Source of the DNA: Phycisphaerales bacterium
GTDB taxonomy: Bacteria > Planctomycetota > Phycisphaerae > Phycisphaerales > SM1A02
Length of the DNA stretch: 64,000 bases
Direction: 5' to 3'
Assembly (NCBI GenBank): GCA_022446795.1
Contig: JAKVBX010000001.1
Span: 458,314-522,313, forward strand
Under the pieces are notes generated by a model. That model was not told the DNA's origin. It worked only from the letters and a program-made list of their open reading frames with translations, and did not search any database. Below, piece after piece: positions 1-9,628 of this stretch. The number at the start of each line of letters is the position of its first letter. The first letter of the stretch is position 1. The position numbers and the translations under genes were made by a program.

Positions 1-728
1 ACATAGTGCCACCACCCACTGGGCATGTAGACGGTGTCGCCATGCTCGATGACGCACTCGAAGCCCTCGGCGTCCAGCAGGCGGGGATACCGTTCGAAAT
101 CGGGATTACCCAGGTCCACGTTGTGCGACACGGTGAACTTGTGGCGGTACAGGTGGCTGGACCACTGCGGCCCATACAGAACCACTCGCTTGGTTCCATG
201 GAACTGGGTCAGGAAGACATGCGACAGGTCGACATCGAAGTGCCCGTCGACATGACTCGTCTCGCCCCCGAAGAACATGAAGGGATGCCGAGTCGCCCAC
301 TTCCGGGCGAACACCGGGTAGTCGAAGTCATGACAGAGTTCCGGCGCATACTTGAAGATGTTGAACAGGAACAACCGCTTCTTGGTGGGCTCGTGATCGA
401 TCAGGTCAAGGTAGTCCCGGAACGGCATGCGATCGTCCGTGCTGCCATAGCTGGCCCCCGAGTCCGCGAAGGCTTCCTCGTAGACCGGAACACTGATGTC
501 GCCATAGGTTTCCCGAAAGTAGTCCAGGGTCCACTTCTCTCGCGCGGGCCATGCGTTGGAGAAAGAGCGGAAGACCACGGGGCGGCGTGGCCGAAAGTAG
601 TTCTCGAGAAACTCCTCCGGCGAAAGCTCATCTCGCCGTTCCAGGGGCGACAGGTTGAGCGTCATCGATCCACGTCCAGCGTCAACACTCGACGTCACAG
701 CCGACTCCATGACCGTACTCTCACTCAT
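1..728 (-). CDS. JmjC/cupin-8-like protein, C-terminus cut by window edge
   Basis: This frame is open from an ATG at 728 to the window edge, about 242 codons, and its stop lies outside the window. After an N-terminal region with LSPEEFLENYF and RPVVFRSF it carries an HFD triad (in HVDGHFDVD), followed by GTKRVVLYGP and then HGDTVYMPSGWWHY. HxD plus a distal His is the Fe(II)-binding pattern of JmjC/cupin-8 2-oxoglutarate oxygenases. That suggests a hydroxylase or a cupin-like relative; the substrate cannot be inferred. A GGAG lies about nine bases upstream of the chosen ATG. It follows the lipoprotein gene on the same strand after a 27-base gap, so the two are probably cotranscribed. The family call is good; activity is inference. 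Confidence 0.8.
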   Translation of the reverse strand, partial: MSESTVMESAVTSSVDAGRGSMTLNLSPLERRDELSPEEFLENYFRPRRPVVFRSFSNAWPAREKWTLDYFRETYGDISVPVYEEAFADSGASYGSTDDRMPFRDYLDLIDHEPTKKRLFLFNIFKYAPELCHDFDYPVFARKWATRHPFMFFGGETSHVDGHFDVDLSHVFLTQFHGTKRVVLYGPQWSSHLYRHKFTVSHNVDLGNPDFERYPRLLDAEGFECVIEHGDTVYMPSGWWHY

Positions 729-755
729 GCACGAACTCCGGCAGTCACTCGGCGA

Positions 756-1178
756 TCAGGAACCGTCCGCGTTACGGTAGAACCGCGCGTGGTAGCGGTA
801 CCACTTCTCGCGAACCGGCTGCTCGACATCAACCATTGAACCGCCCTCGGCCCAGGCCGCACCACTGGTGTAGGGGCCGAAGATGGGCTGAAGTTCCAAC
901 TGGGTGGAGGTCCCCTGGTAACTGCGATCCCACTGGACCATGTTGGCACCGATGTCCTCGGCAGCAGCGACAGCGGCATCTCGACCGGGATCATTCGTGG
1001 CCGCGAACGTAGACACACCAATCAGGTGTGCCTGCTCGGAAGCGGGTGTCGTGGTCACCACGACGACGGAAGTCGTCCGTGGAAACTTCTGACCCTGGTA
1101 GTTGGTCAGGTAGGGATTGCTGCACCCTGCCGCCAGCAGGACCAGTCCACCAAGCATGCCGATGACGATTCGCCTCAT
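756..1178 (-). CDS. Small lipoprotein of unknown function
   Basis: A 140-residue protein starting MRRIVIGMLGG with a hydrophobic stretch and an LAAGC lipobox (Cys19), so it is predicted to be lipidated and membrane-anchored. AGGAG lies eight bases before the ATG at 1178. This decides the start over an upstream in-frame extension that runs back into the divergent sulfatase. The mature part has a stretch around LIGVSTFAATNDPGRDAAVAAAEDIGAN and an aromatic C-terminus (KWYRYHARFYRNADGS). I do not recognise the family. It is the first gene of a probable two-gene unit with the JmjC-like protein. Confidence 0.75.
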   Translation of the reverse strand: MRRIVIGMLGGLVLLAAGCSNPYLTNYQGQKFPRTTSVVVVTTTPASEQAHLIGVSTFAATNDPGRDAAVAAAEDIGANMVQWDRSYQGTSTQLELQPIFGPYTSGAAWAEGGSMVDVEQPVREKWYRYHARFYRNADGS

Positions 1179-1350
1179 GAGAAGATCTCCTGGATGGCCG
1201 TCATGATAGCGCAGGCAGGGAAAATCCGCCGGGGGAACGGGGTCTCGACCCCGCCAGGCTGCCCCGGCCGCCCGACATCGCCAGATCACGACCCTGGGCA
1301 GACTGGCCTTCGGACCCTGCCTCGATGTCGATTTCGTGGGATGATCAGGC

Positions 1351-2844
1351 ATGCCTTCAACCGGTTGCGCCCTGCCCACGATTCTCCTTGCGGCCATCGC
1401 CCTGTGCCTGGCCTTCCTGGTCGCCGCCACGGACAACCCGGCGCCACCACAGGCCCCGCCCAACATCGTGATCGTCTTCGCAGACGACCTGGGCATCGGC
1501 GACGTGACCTGCATGAACTCCAACTCGAAGATCCCCACGCCGCGGATGGACCAGGTCGCGGCCTCGGGCATGAGGTTCACGGACGCCCACAGCCCCGCCG
1601 CCGTCTGCACGCCCAGTCGATACGCCCTGCTGACCGGACGGTACCCGTGGCGCAGCAGCCTGAAGCGTTGGGTCCTCGGTGGCTCCAGCCCGGCCCTGCT
1701 CGAACCGGATCGCCCAACCATGGCGTCACTGCTGGCCGACCAGGGCTACCAGACCTCGTGCATCGGCAAATGGCACCTGGGCCTCGGAACCCAGGATCCG
1801 GTCGACTGGGAGGCCCCACTTCGACCAGGGCCCCAGGATGCCGGCTTTGACGAGTTTTATGGAATCTCCGCCTCGCTGGACATGCCCCCATACGTCTTCA
1901 TCGAGAACGACCGGCCGGTTGCCGAACTCACGGGCCAGGTCGACAAGAGTGGCCATCGTCGCCAGGGCGGTGGTGGATTCTGGAGGGCTGGCCGAGCGTC
2001 CGAGGACTTCGAGTTCGACCAGGTCCTCCCTCGCATCACCAGCCGGGCCGAGGAGACGATCAAGCGATTTGCCGCCGATGATCGCCCCTTCCTGGTCTAC
2101 GTCCCACTGACCGCACCTCACACCCCATGGGTGCCCACGACGGCCTTCGACGGTCGAACCTCGATCGGACACTACGGCGACTTCACCGCACAGGTGGATG
2201 ACACCGTGGGTCGCATCGTCGACGCGCTGGATGAGGCTGGAGCTCTTGGCAACACCCTCCTGATCGTGACCAGTGACAACGGAAGCCACTGGCCGGATGC
2301 CGACATTGAAAAATGGAAGCACGACGGCAACATGGGATACCGCGGCCAGAAGGCCGACATCTGGGAAGGCGGTCACCGCATCCCATTGCTGGTGAGTTGG
2401 CCGGGCGTGATCGAACCGGGATCAACCTGTGACAAGACCATCTGCCTGACCGACCTGTTTGCCACCTGCGTCACCGCCGGTGGTGGACAGTGGGATACCA
2501 ACGCCGGTGAGGACAGCGTCGACCTCGGGCCACTGTTGCGTAACGAAACATGGTCCGATCCCCGGGAAGGCATCATCCACCAGTCCGGCGATGGGCTCCT
2601 CGCGATCCGATGCGGCAAGTGGAAGTTGATCGAAGCCCTTGGATCCGGAGGATTCAGTTCGCCCAAGCGACCCAAGCCGGACGCCGATGGTCCCGCTGGT
2701 CAACTCTATGACCTTGAGGTTGATCCCGCCGAAACAACCAATCTCTACAACAGTAGACCCGAGATCGTCGCGCGACTGACCACGCTGCTCGAACAGATCA
2801 GAACGCAGCCCGCCTCCGTTCCGCCGGGCTGGAATCGTCGCTGA
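1351..2844 (+). CDS. Secreted arylsulfatase-type sulfatase
   Basis: A 497-residue formylglycine-dependent sulfatase that would hydrolyse sulfate esters, probably on sulfated polysaccharides. A signal peptide covers roughly residues 1-27. The metal-binding start is NIVIVFADDLG (Asp45, Asp46). The sulfatase signature CTPSR (Cys86 is the residue converted to formylglycine) is followed by GKWHLG (139-144), a SDNG metal motif (308-311) and a MGYRGQKADIWEGGHRIP-type region. All core active-site motifs are present and the length is normal for the family. It is transcribed divergently from the lipoprotein. Maturation needs a formylglycine-generating enzyme, which is not in this window. The specific substrate is unknown. 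Confidence 0.92.
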   Translation: MPSTGCALPTILLAAIALCLAFLVAATDNPAPPQAPPNIVIVFADDLGIGDVTCMNSNSKIPTPRMDQVAASGMRFTDAHSPAAVCTPSRYALLTGRYPWRSSLKRWVLGGSSPALLEPDRPTMASLLADQGYQTSCIGKWHLGLGTQDPVDWEAPLRPGPQDAGFDEFYGISASLDMPPYVFIENDRPVAELTGQVDKSGHRRQGGGGFWRAGRASEDFEFDQVLPRITSRAEETIKRFAADDRPFLVYVPLTAPHTPWVPTTAFDGRTSIGHYGDFTAQVDDTVGRIVDALDEAGALGNTLLIVTSDNGSHWPDADIEKWKHDGNMGYRGQKADIWEGGHRIPLLVSWPGVIEPGSTCDKTICLTDLFATCVTAGGGQWDTNAGEDSVDLGPLLRNETWSDPREGIIHQSGDGLLAIRCGKWKLIEALGSGGFSSPKRPKPDADGPAGQLYDLEVDPAETTNLYNSRPEIVARLTTLLEQIRTQPASVPPGWNRR

Positions 2845-3085
2845 GCGAGGATCCGGCAGTTCGACACCGGACTCTTGCCGGAACCAGATCCCACGCCAAA
2901 GACAGCCTCTCTCCACAAGCCGTCCCGCCGGAGTGGCGATAGCGATGTCAATACCGGCACCGCAGTCGAAACGGATGACTTCAGCATTGACGGCTGGCTA
3001 CCGCGGATTCACACTGAATTGATGGGACATGGGGGGCTTGCCCACCCTGGGGTCCTCGATCAAATCGAGAGTGGGAGAAAATCAG

Positions 3086-6000
3086 ATGAACAGCAGAGTA
3101 TCCGGTTGGATGATGACCGCGTTCAGCGTACTTCTTGGGACTGTCGCCGTTGCTGACGTGCGACAGATGACATTCCATGAAGTTGTTCATACGGCAGATG
3201 CAATCTTCATCGGCCGCGTCGCCTCAACTGAAGGCTTCGAAACCCCCGGCATGGTCTGCACGAGGGTGACGTTCGACGCCATTTCGCCCATCGCCTTTCG
3301 GCCGACGGCCGCACCATACATGGGCGACACGATTGACCTCGAGTATGCCGGCGGCACCGTACCGGGCCGGAGCACCAGCGTGTGCTGCCAACCGACCTTC
3401 GAGGTCGGCACCGAGGTGATCGTCATGACACAACTCGACGGCCGGCGCCTGATGGTCCCCTTTGCCGGGGGAACACAGGGACTGTTCCGCGTCATCCGCG
3501 ATGCCGACGGCACGCCCTGGCCCCTCACGTGGTCTCGCCGAGGCCTGCTTCCAGGCAGCCTCTATCGAATGCGGCAGACCGATCCCATCGCGGAGATACA
3601 CGGCGGCGTCCCGAGCTACATCGATCTCCAGCAGACTGAGACCATCGAGGCCCCGGTCGCCTTGATGAGCGGCAACGCCTCGACTCGCCAGCCAGATCGG
3701 CCGCAGGCGATCCTCTCACTGGACGCTTTCACCGAGGCCATCTCCAATGCACTCGCGATATCAGCCCCACCCGTGGTCGAGACCCTTCACGGCAAGCGGG
3801 CCGCATTCGGACCGGTCAAGCCAGTCGCGGACCGACCCGTCCTGACGCCATTCGCCCCAACAGGCTACTCGGCTACGGCACGCGGATCGCTCTGCTACTG
3901 CGGCTATGTCGACCCCTATCAGAACATGCAGCAGTATCCCAGCTCATGGGGCACGTCCTACGACAACAACAACTGGACGATGGGTACCTGGAATCTCATT
4001 TCCGACATCTTCGTCTATCACGCATCCGACGGCAGCTGGGCAAACAACACCACCAGCGAATTCTGTGGCTGGCCCAGCGGCTCCGACATCTCGGGCCAGT
4101 ACTCATCCTTCTCGGGCTGGGGCACCGCGACAGCCTTGTGTGTCACCACGACGTGGTGCGAGTGTTGCAAGATCCGCGAGGCCGACATCATGTTCAACCC
4201 GGCCTACAGTTGGAGATACGACATCGAGCAGGTCGTGGGGACCACCGGCACACAGGCCCTGTACCGACGATCCCTGAGACATGAATTGGGACACTCGGTC
4301 GGGCTCGAAACTGGCGGATCCTGTGGCACCGAGGACTACCAGTACAACGTGCCATGCTCCATGGGCCGGCACAACTCCCAGACCTGCGTGGAAAGTGCAC
4401 AGGGCAACCATGCGATCGATGCCGCCGCCATCCGGGACTACTATCCCGATAACAGCCTTGAGGATGTTGGCGCCGAGTCCTGGTACGCATCAGGCGAAGC
4501 CGTCTCAGCGAGCGTTGACCCCCCGTCCGTCTTGCAGGGCGAGACCTTCACGGTCGACGGCGTCTCCGTTGAGAACATCTCCAGCACCGTGCAGCAGGAT
4601 GTCCGGCTCCGTGTCTATCTCTCGGAGAACACCACCATCACGACACACGACGACCTCGTCGCGGAATACCAGTTCACCAACATGTCCAAGGACTCAAGTT
4701 GGTCGGGCAACCTCAACAACATCGAGGTCCCCTTCACGGTCGATCCCGGCGAATACTACGTCGGCCTCATGGTGACGATCGATGGCGACTCGTACAACGA
4801 CGACGACTACTCGTTCAACGACACGACCTGGGTTCCGGAGACCATTGCCATCGGCGAAGGTAATCCCTGGGACCACTGGACAATCAGCCAGTTCATGCCA
4901 TTCGACTATCTCCATGCCAACATCTACATCAACAGTTCCAACTCCAGCGACGACGGTGGCGGGGACTGTGGAAGCGGTCCATTCATGAACGGGGCCTGGG
5001 TCAGGGTTCACATCCCCTATGACGGCCTGCTTCGCCTCCTCATGCAGGGCGATGAAGGCGCAGGTCTCGATGGCCAACCCAGTTGCGAATCCTTCATCCA
5101 GGTCTTCCCCGAGGTCGATGGCACACCGGGCCAACTGATCGCGCAGGGCTGCTACACCTGCCTGGATCCCCTGGAACTGGAGGTTCAGCAGAACAGCAAG
5201 TTCTTCATTCGAGTCGGTGGACTTGGTGACATCCCGGCTGACGGCTGGCTCAACGCCGAGATCCTGACACCCGTGACACCCGGTGATGAGCCGGCGTTCG
5301 CCTTCCCCGCCCGCTGGGCGCCCTCGATCGTGGACATGGGAATGTTCACGCCGACCTATGAAAATGGTGTCTGTGGCCAGGACGACCTGGTCGATGCCTG
5401 GCACGCCGTAACAGCCCCCATGTTCATCGGCGACGTGGCCACCATGCAGGCGACGACCTGCTCCCAGAACACCAACTTCGACACGACGCTCGCGGTCTTC
5501 GACAACCAGGGCACGCTGATCGAATGCAATGATGACGCGCCCTGCGATGACGATTCCAGCTCGGTCACCTCCACGGTTTCCTGGAACGCCTCACCAGGAC
5601 AGAAGTTCTTTGTCCGCGTGGCCTGCAAGGGCCAGGACTGCGGCAGTTACAGCCTGCAGTTCGGGTACGACGGACCAGCCCCACCGGGCAACGATTGCGA
5701 CAGCCCATTCCCGATGGAGGGGACGACCCAGGCCTTCAACAACTGGGGCGCCCAGGGATCCAACCTGTACGACTGCGAGGGCACGGTGATCGACAAGGAC
5801 GTGTGGATGAAGTGGTCGGCTCCCGAGGACGGATGGGTTCTGATCGGAACGAATCCCGACATCGGCGGCGGCGCCAGCTTCGACACCATCGTGGCGGTCT
5901 ACGAGTCCTGCGACCCCTCGACGATGCTCGCCTGTAACAACGACTCCGCCAGTGACGGCAGCTCCATCGTTCAACTGGAGGTCCAGCAGGGCAAGACCTA

Positions 6001-6262
6001 CCTCATCCAGGTCGGCACCGCGTTCAGCGAGACCGATGTCAGTGGCGGCGGTACGCTCTCGATCATTCCGTTCGAGCCTGACATCCTCCCCTGCGACGGC
6101 GACGTCACTGGTGACGGCACCACCGGCATCGACGACCTGTTGATGGTGCTGGAGGCCTGGGGAACGGATGACCCGGAAGCCGACGTCGCCCCCGATGGTG
6201 GTGACGGCACCGTCGGCATCGACGACCTGCTCTTCATCATCGAGCACTGGGGCTGCGGCTAG
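3086..6262 (+). CDS. Large secreted metzincin-like protein with CARDB, PPC-like domains and dockerin-like tail
   Basis: A 1058-residue protein. The ATG at 3086 is preferred over one 57 bases earlier because it follows GGGAGA and begins a clean signal peptide (MNSRVSGWMMTAFSVLLGTVAVA). A Cys-rich central domain holds HELGHSVGLE (His399, Glu400, His403), an HExxH zinc motif as in matrixins. The third metzincin histidine is not at its usual place, although a Met-turn-like CSMGRH follows. Next come a CARDB-like beta domain (about 475-580), beta domains of pre-peptidase C-terminal type (about 740-990), and a tail from 6092 with two calcium-loop repeats (DVTGDGTTGIDDLL, DGGDGTVGIDDLL) ending in WGCG. 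Proteolytic activity is plausible but not certain. It is monocistronic, with a strong hairpin downstream. Confidence 0.85.
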   Translation: MNSRVSGWMMTAFSVLLGTVAVADVRQMTFHEVVHTADAIFIGRVASTEGFETPGMVCTRVTFDAISPIAFRPTAAPYMGDTIDLEYAGGTVPGRSTSVCCQPTFEVGTEVIVMTQLDGRRLMVPFAGGTQGLFRVIRDADGTPWPLTWSRRGLLPGSLYRMRQTDPIAEIHGGVPSYIDLQQTETIEAPVALMSGNASTRQPDRPQAILSLDAFTEAISNALAISAPPVVETLHGKRAAFGPVKPVADRPVLTPFAPTGYSATARGSLCYCGYVDPYQNMQQYPSSWGTSYDNNNWTMGTWNLISDIFVYHASDGSWANNTTSEFCGWPSGSDISGQYSSFSGWGTATALCVTTTWCECCKIREADIMFNPAYSWRYDIEQVVGTTGTQALYRRSLRHELGHSVGLETGGSCGTEDYQYNVPCSMGRHNSQTCVESAQGNHAIDAAAIRDYYPDNSLEDVGAESWYASGEAVSASVDPPSVLQGETFTVDGVSVENISSTVQQDVRLRVYLSENTTITTHDDLVAEYQFTNMSKDSSWSGNLNNIEVPFTVDPGEYYVGLMVTIDGDSYNDDDYSFNDTTWVPETIAIGEGNPWDHWTISQFMPFDYLHANIYINSSNSSDDGGGDCGSGPFMNGAWVRVHIPYDGLLRLLMQGDEGAGLDGQPSCESFIQVFPEVDGTPGQLIAQGCYTCLDPLELEVQQNSKFFIRVGGLGDIPADGWLNAEILTPVTPGDEPAFAFPARWAPSIVDMGMFTPTYENGVCGQDDLVDAWHAVTAPMFIGDVATMQATTCSQNTNFDTTLAVFDNQGTLIECNDDAPCDDDSSSVTSTVSWNASPGQKFFVRVACKGQDCGSYSLQFGYDGPAPPGNDCDSPFPMEGTTQAFNNWGAQGSNLYDCEGTVIDKDVWMKWSAPEDGWVLIGTNPDIGGGASFDTIVAVYESCDPSTMLACNNDSASDGSSIVQLEVQQGKTYLIQVGTAFSETDVSGGGTLSIIPFEPDILPCDGDVTGDGTTGIDDLLMVLEAWGTDDPEADVAPDGGDGTVGIDDLLFIIEHWGCG

Positions 6263-6287
6263 CCCTGGAAAAACCACCCTGGAATCA

Positions 6288-6318
6288 ACAAGCCCCCTCG
6301 CATTGCGAGGGGGCTTGT
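6288..6318. terminator. Perfect 14-bp hairpin between convergent gene and tRNA
   Basis: Positions 6288-6301 pair perfectly with 6305-6318 around a 3-base loop (ATT). The hairpin lies 26 bases after the dockerin-tailed gene and 8 bases beyond the 3' end of the tRNA on the other strand. It can therefore end transcription from both sides. There is no strong U-tract on the plus side; a T-rich run (GGTTTTTCC) follows on the minus side. Confidence 0.75.
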
Positions 6319-6325
6319 CATCGAG

Positions 6326-6398
6326 TGGAGCCGATCGGGCTTGAACCGACGACCTCCTGCATGCCATGCAGGCGCTCTCCCAACTGAGCTACGGCCCC
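6326..6398 (-). tRNA. tRNA-Ala (anticodon GGC)
   Basis: The cloverleaf folds fully. The acceptor stem GGGGCCG pairs with CGGCTCC, including the G3:U70 wobble that is the universal alanine identity element. The anticodon stem CCTGC/GCAGG closes the loop ATGGCAT (anticodon GGC). The T-arm is GTCGG-TTCAAGC-CCGAT and the discriminator is A73. The 3' CCA is not encoded (ACT follows), so it must be added after transcription. Confidence 0.97.
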
Positions 6399-6459
6399 AT
6401 GAATTCGAATTGTCGCGGCCGAGGCCGCATCGCACAGTCTATCAGGACTGGAGGCGGTC

Positions 6460-6789
6460 CTACATGGCCGCTTCAAGCGCCTCCGCCATCTTCTCCTTGG
6501 GGGTGATACCCACGAAGGTCTGGGTGACTTCGCCACCCTTGAAGATCAGCACGGTCGGGATGCTCTGGATATTCCGAGCCACGGCGACCTGCTGGTTGTC
6601 ATCGATGTTCACCTTGCCGACCTTGGCCCGCCCCGCGTACTCCTCCGCGAGTGCATCAATCGTCGGGGTCAGCATCTTGCAGGGTTGGCACCACTCCGCC
6701 CAGAAATCCACGAGCACCGGGACATCGGAGTCGAGAACGTCAGATTGGAACCCATCGTCGGTGAAGGTCAGAACGGCTTCAGCTGCCAC
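6460..6789 (-). CDS. trxA: Thioredoxin
   Basis: A 109-residue single-domain thioredoxin that reduces protein disulfides in the cytoplasm. The active site WCQPC (Cys34, Cys37) sits in the usual VLVDFWAEWC strand-helix context, and the cis-Pro loop SIPT is present. Gln replaces the canonical Gly between the cysteines, which may shift the redox potential. The GTG at 6789 (VAAEAVLTF), with GGAG seven bases upstream, gives the normal family length; the longer in-frame extension runs into folP. It is the last gene of glmS-folP-trxA, 43 bases after folP, and is followed by the tRNA-Ala gene on the same strand. Confidence 0.93.
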   Translation of the reverse strand: MAAEAVLTFTDDGFQSDVLDSDVPVLVDFWAEWCQPCKMLTPTIDALAEEYAGRAKVGKVNIDDNQQVAVARNIQSIPTVLIFKGGEVTQTFVGITPKEKMAEALEAAM

Positions 6790-6832
6790 GGCAATTCTCC
6801 GGAGGTTGGGGGGAACACTGGTAGACCGGGCA

Positions 6833-7735
6833 TCATAGCAAGGTCGAAACCGGTCCCGGCACCGTTGGAGAGCCTTCCCGATGGGCCCGGGCCAGACCGG
6901 CGGCATGCAGCCCCACGTCATGGACCCGGAACAGCCGTATCCCGCCCCGATACTGGATGATCGAGGCGGCCACAGAGGCCGGCCCTCGCCGCGAGGCGGG
7001 CACGTCCGGCCCACAGATCACCTCCAGGAAGGACTTGCGAGAGGCCGCCCCGAGGACCGGGTAGCCCTCTGCCACCAGGCGATCGCTCTGGCGGATCAGT
7101 TCCCAGTTCTGGGCCACCGACTTGCCGAACCCCAGGCCGGGATCCACCACGATGGTCTCAGCCGCGACACCCGCCTCCCGGGCGGCTTGGGCCCGGTCAC
7201 GGAGGAAGCGGCCGACCTCGCCGACGACGTCGTCATACGACGGCGGTTGCCGGTACTGGGTGCTGAAGCAGTCCTCGCCAGGTGGTCGCAACCGGTGCAT
7301 CAGGATCAACCCACAGTTCCGCCGGGCAGCCAGGGCCAGGATCCCGGGATCCTCCAACCCGGCCGAGACGTCATTGATCGCCTGGGCACCGGCATCCACC
7401 GCCGCCTCGGCCACCGCCGAAAGGGTCGTGTCGATCGAGATGGGGATCTCGCTGTGACGACGAATGGCGGTGATGACCGGAACCACTCGAGCGACCTGGT
7501 CCCGAGCATCGATCCGGTCGGCGCCCGGTCGAGTCGACTCCCCACCCACGTCGATGATCGTCGCCCCCTGGGATTCCATCTCGAGGGCGCGTTCCGCCGC
7601 CAGGTCGGCAGAGGCGTATGAGCCGCCGTCGGAAAACGAGTCCGGGGTGATGTTCAGAATGCCCATCAGCCGCGGCTGATCAAGCTCGATCGACAGGGTC
7701 GGCGACAGGCGCCATTGGCTCCCCGATCGGTTCAT
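6833..7735 (-). CDS. folP: Dihydropteroate synthase
   Basis: A 300-residue enzyme that condenses dihydropterin pyrophosphate with p-aminobenzoate in folate synthesis. Signature motifs are MGILNITPDSFSDGG near the N-terminus, DVGGESTRPGA, the IDT motif after PISI, the INDVSAG region, LILMH, the DPGLGFGK loop, and RVHDV near the C-terminus. All the expected pterin- and phosphate-binding segments are present. The ATG lies three bases after the glmS stop and its Shine-Dalgarno (GGAG) overlaps the last glmS codons, which points to translational coupling. Confidence 0.95.
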   Translation of the reverse strand: MNRSGSQWRLSPTLSIELDQPRLMGILNITPDSFSDGGSYASADLAAERALEMESQGATIIDVGGESTRPGADRIDARDQVARVVPVITAIRRHSEIPISIDTTLSAVAEAAVDAGAQAINDVSAGLEDPGILALAARRNCGLILMHRLRPPGEDCFSTQYRQPPSYDDVVGEVGRFLRDRAQAAREAGVAAETIVVDPGLGFGKSVAQNWELIRQSDRLVAEGYPVLGAASRKSFLEVICGPDVPASRRGPASVAASIIQYRGGIRLFRVHDVGLHAAGLARAHREGSPTVPGPVSTLL

Positions 7736-7738
7736 GGG

Positions 7739-9574
7739 CTACTCCACGGTGACGCTCTTGGCGAGATTGCGGGGCTTGTCCACGTCATGACCACGCATCA
7801 CGGCGGCGTGATAGGCCAGGATCTGCAATGGCACGACGGTCAACAGCGGCTGCAGGACCTCGGGAACATCCGGGACGAAGAAGACGTCTTCGCAGATGTT
7901 CCGGATCGAGTCATCCCCCTCGGTCGCCACGGCGATGACATGTCCCCCGCGGGATCGGACTTCCTCGATGTTCGACAGCACTTTCTCGTACTGGCTGCTT
8001 CGGGTGGCCACGACCACCACCGGCATGCCCTTGTCAATCAAGGCGATGGGACCATGCTTCATCTCGGCCGCGGGCATGCCCTCGGCGTGGATGTAGGAGA
8101 TCTCCTTGAGCTTCAGGGCGCCCTCCATGGCCACTGGGTAATTCACCCCACGACCCAGGAACAGCCAGTTGTCACGCTGAACGTACTTACCCACCACCTC
8201 GGCGATCTGGTCACTCTGGTCGAGGACACGGGAGATGAGTGTCGGCACCGTGTTGAGCGTCTCCAGCATCGAGCTGGCTTCCATGGGCGAGAGGAAGCGG
8301 CGACGACCCAGCCAGGTCGCCAGGAGGACCGAGGCTGTCACCTGACCGAGAAAGGCCTTGGTCGATGCCACCCCGATCTCCGGGCCCACGCGAAGGTAGA
8401 CCCCGGCATCCGATTCCCGCGTGATGGTCGATCCCACGACATTCACCAGTCCCAGCGTCATCGCACCCTTCCGCGAGGCTTCGCGGAGGGCGGCATGGGT
8501 ATCAGCGGTCTCACCGGACTGACTGATCGCCACGACCACGGTGCCATCCTCGATGATGGCATTGCGATAGCGGAACTCACTGGCAAAGTCCGCTCGGCTG
8601 GGTATCTTCGCCAGGCCTTCCACGAGGTAGGACGCGATCATCCCCGCGTGAAGCGCCGTGCCTTGTCCCAGGAAGACAACACGACGCGTGCGACCCAGTT
8701 CCCGGGCAAACTCGTTCAAGCCACCCAGGACCACGGAACCATCACGAGCGGAGACGCGGCCCTTGAGGCATCGACGGATGGCCTCGGGCTGCTCATGGAT
8801 CTCCTTGAGCATGTAGTGCGGATAGCTGCCCAGTTCGATCTGCTCGAGATCGACTTCCAGCTCACGCATCTGCGGCGTGATGGTCACGTTTTCAAGCGTC
8901 GACGTCCGGAATGAATCCGTCGTCAACCGGGCAATGGTGTCATCATCAAGCTCGATGGCCTGGTTGGTGTGAGCCACGATGGCGCTGGCATCGGATGCGA
9001 CGATGTACTCATCGCTGCCCACGCCGATCATCAGCGGCGAACCCTTGCGGGCCACCACCAGGACATCCGGCTCCTGGGCACAGACCACGGCGATGGCGTA
9101 GGCCCCCGTGACTTCCCGCAGGGCCTGTCGGACGCTGGCCTCGAGATCACCCTCGTAGAAGTGACCGATGAGATGGGCCAGGACCTCGGTATCGGTATCC
9201 GAGGCAAAGACATGCCCGTTGTCCATCAGGTAGGTCTTCAGGGCCGCGTGATTCTCGATGATCCCGTTGTGGACGATCGCGATGCCATGCCCCAGCTCGG
9301 GGTCATCCTCGTGGGGATGGGCATTGCGATCACTGGGTTCGCCATGGGTGGCCCAGCGGGTGTGAGCCAGCCCGATGGTCCCGTCAAAGCGGTCATCCTG
9401 GCCCAACTGGTCCTCGAGGACCCGGACCCGCCCGGCGGTCTTGCTCAATTGGAGGCCGCCATTGATCACGGCGATCCCCGCCGAATCGTACCCACGGTAC
9501 TCCAGACGCTTGAGGCCCTCCAGGAGCAGCTCCCGGGCAGGCTTTCCACCGATATAGGCGACGATTCCGCACAT
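7739..9574 (-). CDS. glmS: Glutamine--fructose-6-phosphate aminotransferase
   Basis: A 611-residue enzyme making glucosamine-6-phosphate for peptidoglycan and LPS precursors. It starts MCGIVAYIGG, with Cys2 as the N-terminal glutaminase nucleophile, then RLEYRGYDSAGIAV, TRWATHGEPSDRNAHPH and VHNGIIEN. Two SIS isomerase domains follow (for example VVAISQSGETADT and GRGVNYPVAMEGALKLKEISY), and the end KSVTVE is canonical. The length is normal. It is the first gene of the operon with folP and trxA, and divergent from rarA across 54 bases. A TAGACT box 12 bases upstream of the ATG could be its -10. I see no glmS ribozyme-like leader; the space is too small for one. Confidence 0.96.
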   Translation of the reverse strand: MCGIVAYIGGKPARELLLEGLKRLEYRGYDSAGIAVINGGLQLSKTAGRVRVLEDQLGQDDRFDGTIGLAHTRWATHGEPSDRNAHPHEDDPELGHGIAIVHNGIIENHAALKTYLMDNGHVFASDTDTEVLAHLIGHFYEGDLEASVRQALREVTGAYAIAVVCAQEPDVLVVARKGSPLMIGVGSDEYIVASDASAIVAHTNQAIELDDDTIARLTTDSFRTSTLENVTITPQMRELEVDLEQIELGSYPHYMLKEIHEQPEAIRRCLKGRVSARDGSVVLGGLNEFARELGRTRRVVFLGQGTALHAGMIASYLVEGLAKIPSRADFASEFRYRNAIIEDGTVVVAISQSGETADTHAALREASRKGAMTLGLVNVVGSTITRESDAGVYLRVGPEIGVASTKAFLGQVTASVLLATWLGRRRFLSPMEASSMLETLNTVPTLISRVLDQSDQIAEVVGKYVQRDNWLFLGRGVNYPVAMEGALKLKEISYIHAEGMPAAEMKHGPIALIDKGMPVVVVATRSSQYEKVLSNIEEVRSRGGHVIAVATEGDDSIRNICEDVFFVPDVPEVLQPLLTVVPLQILAYHAAVMRGHDVDKPRNLAKSVTVE

Positions 9575-9628
9575 GGATCCGGGGGAAGTCTAGCCGAGTA
9601 TCTGGCGCAGGCGACTTAGTATGCCCAC

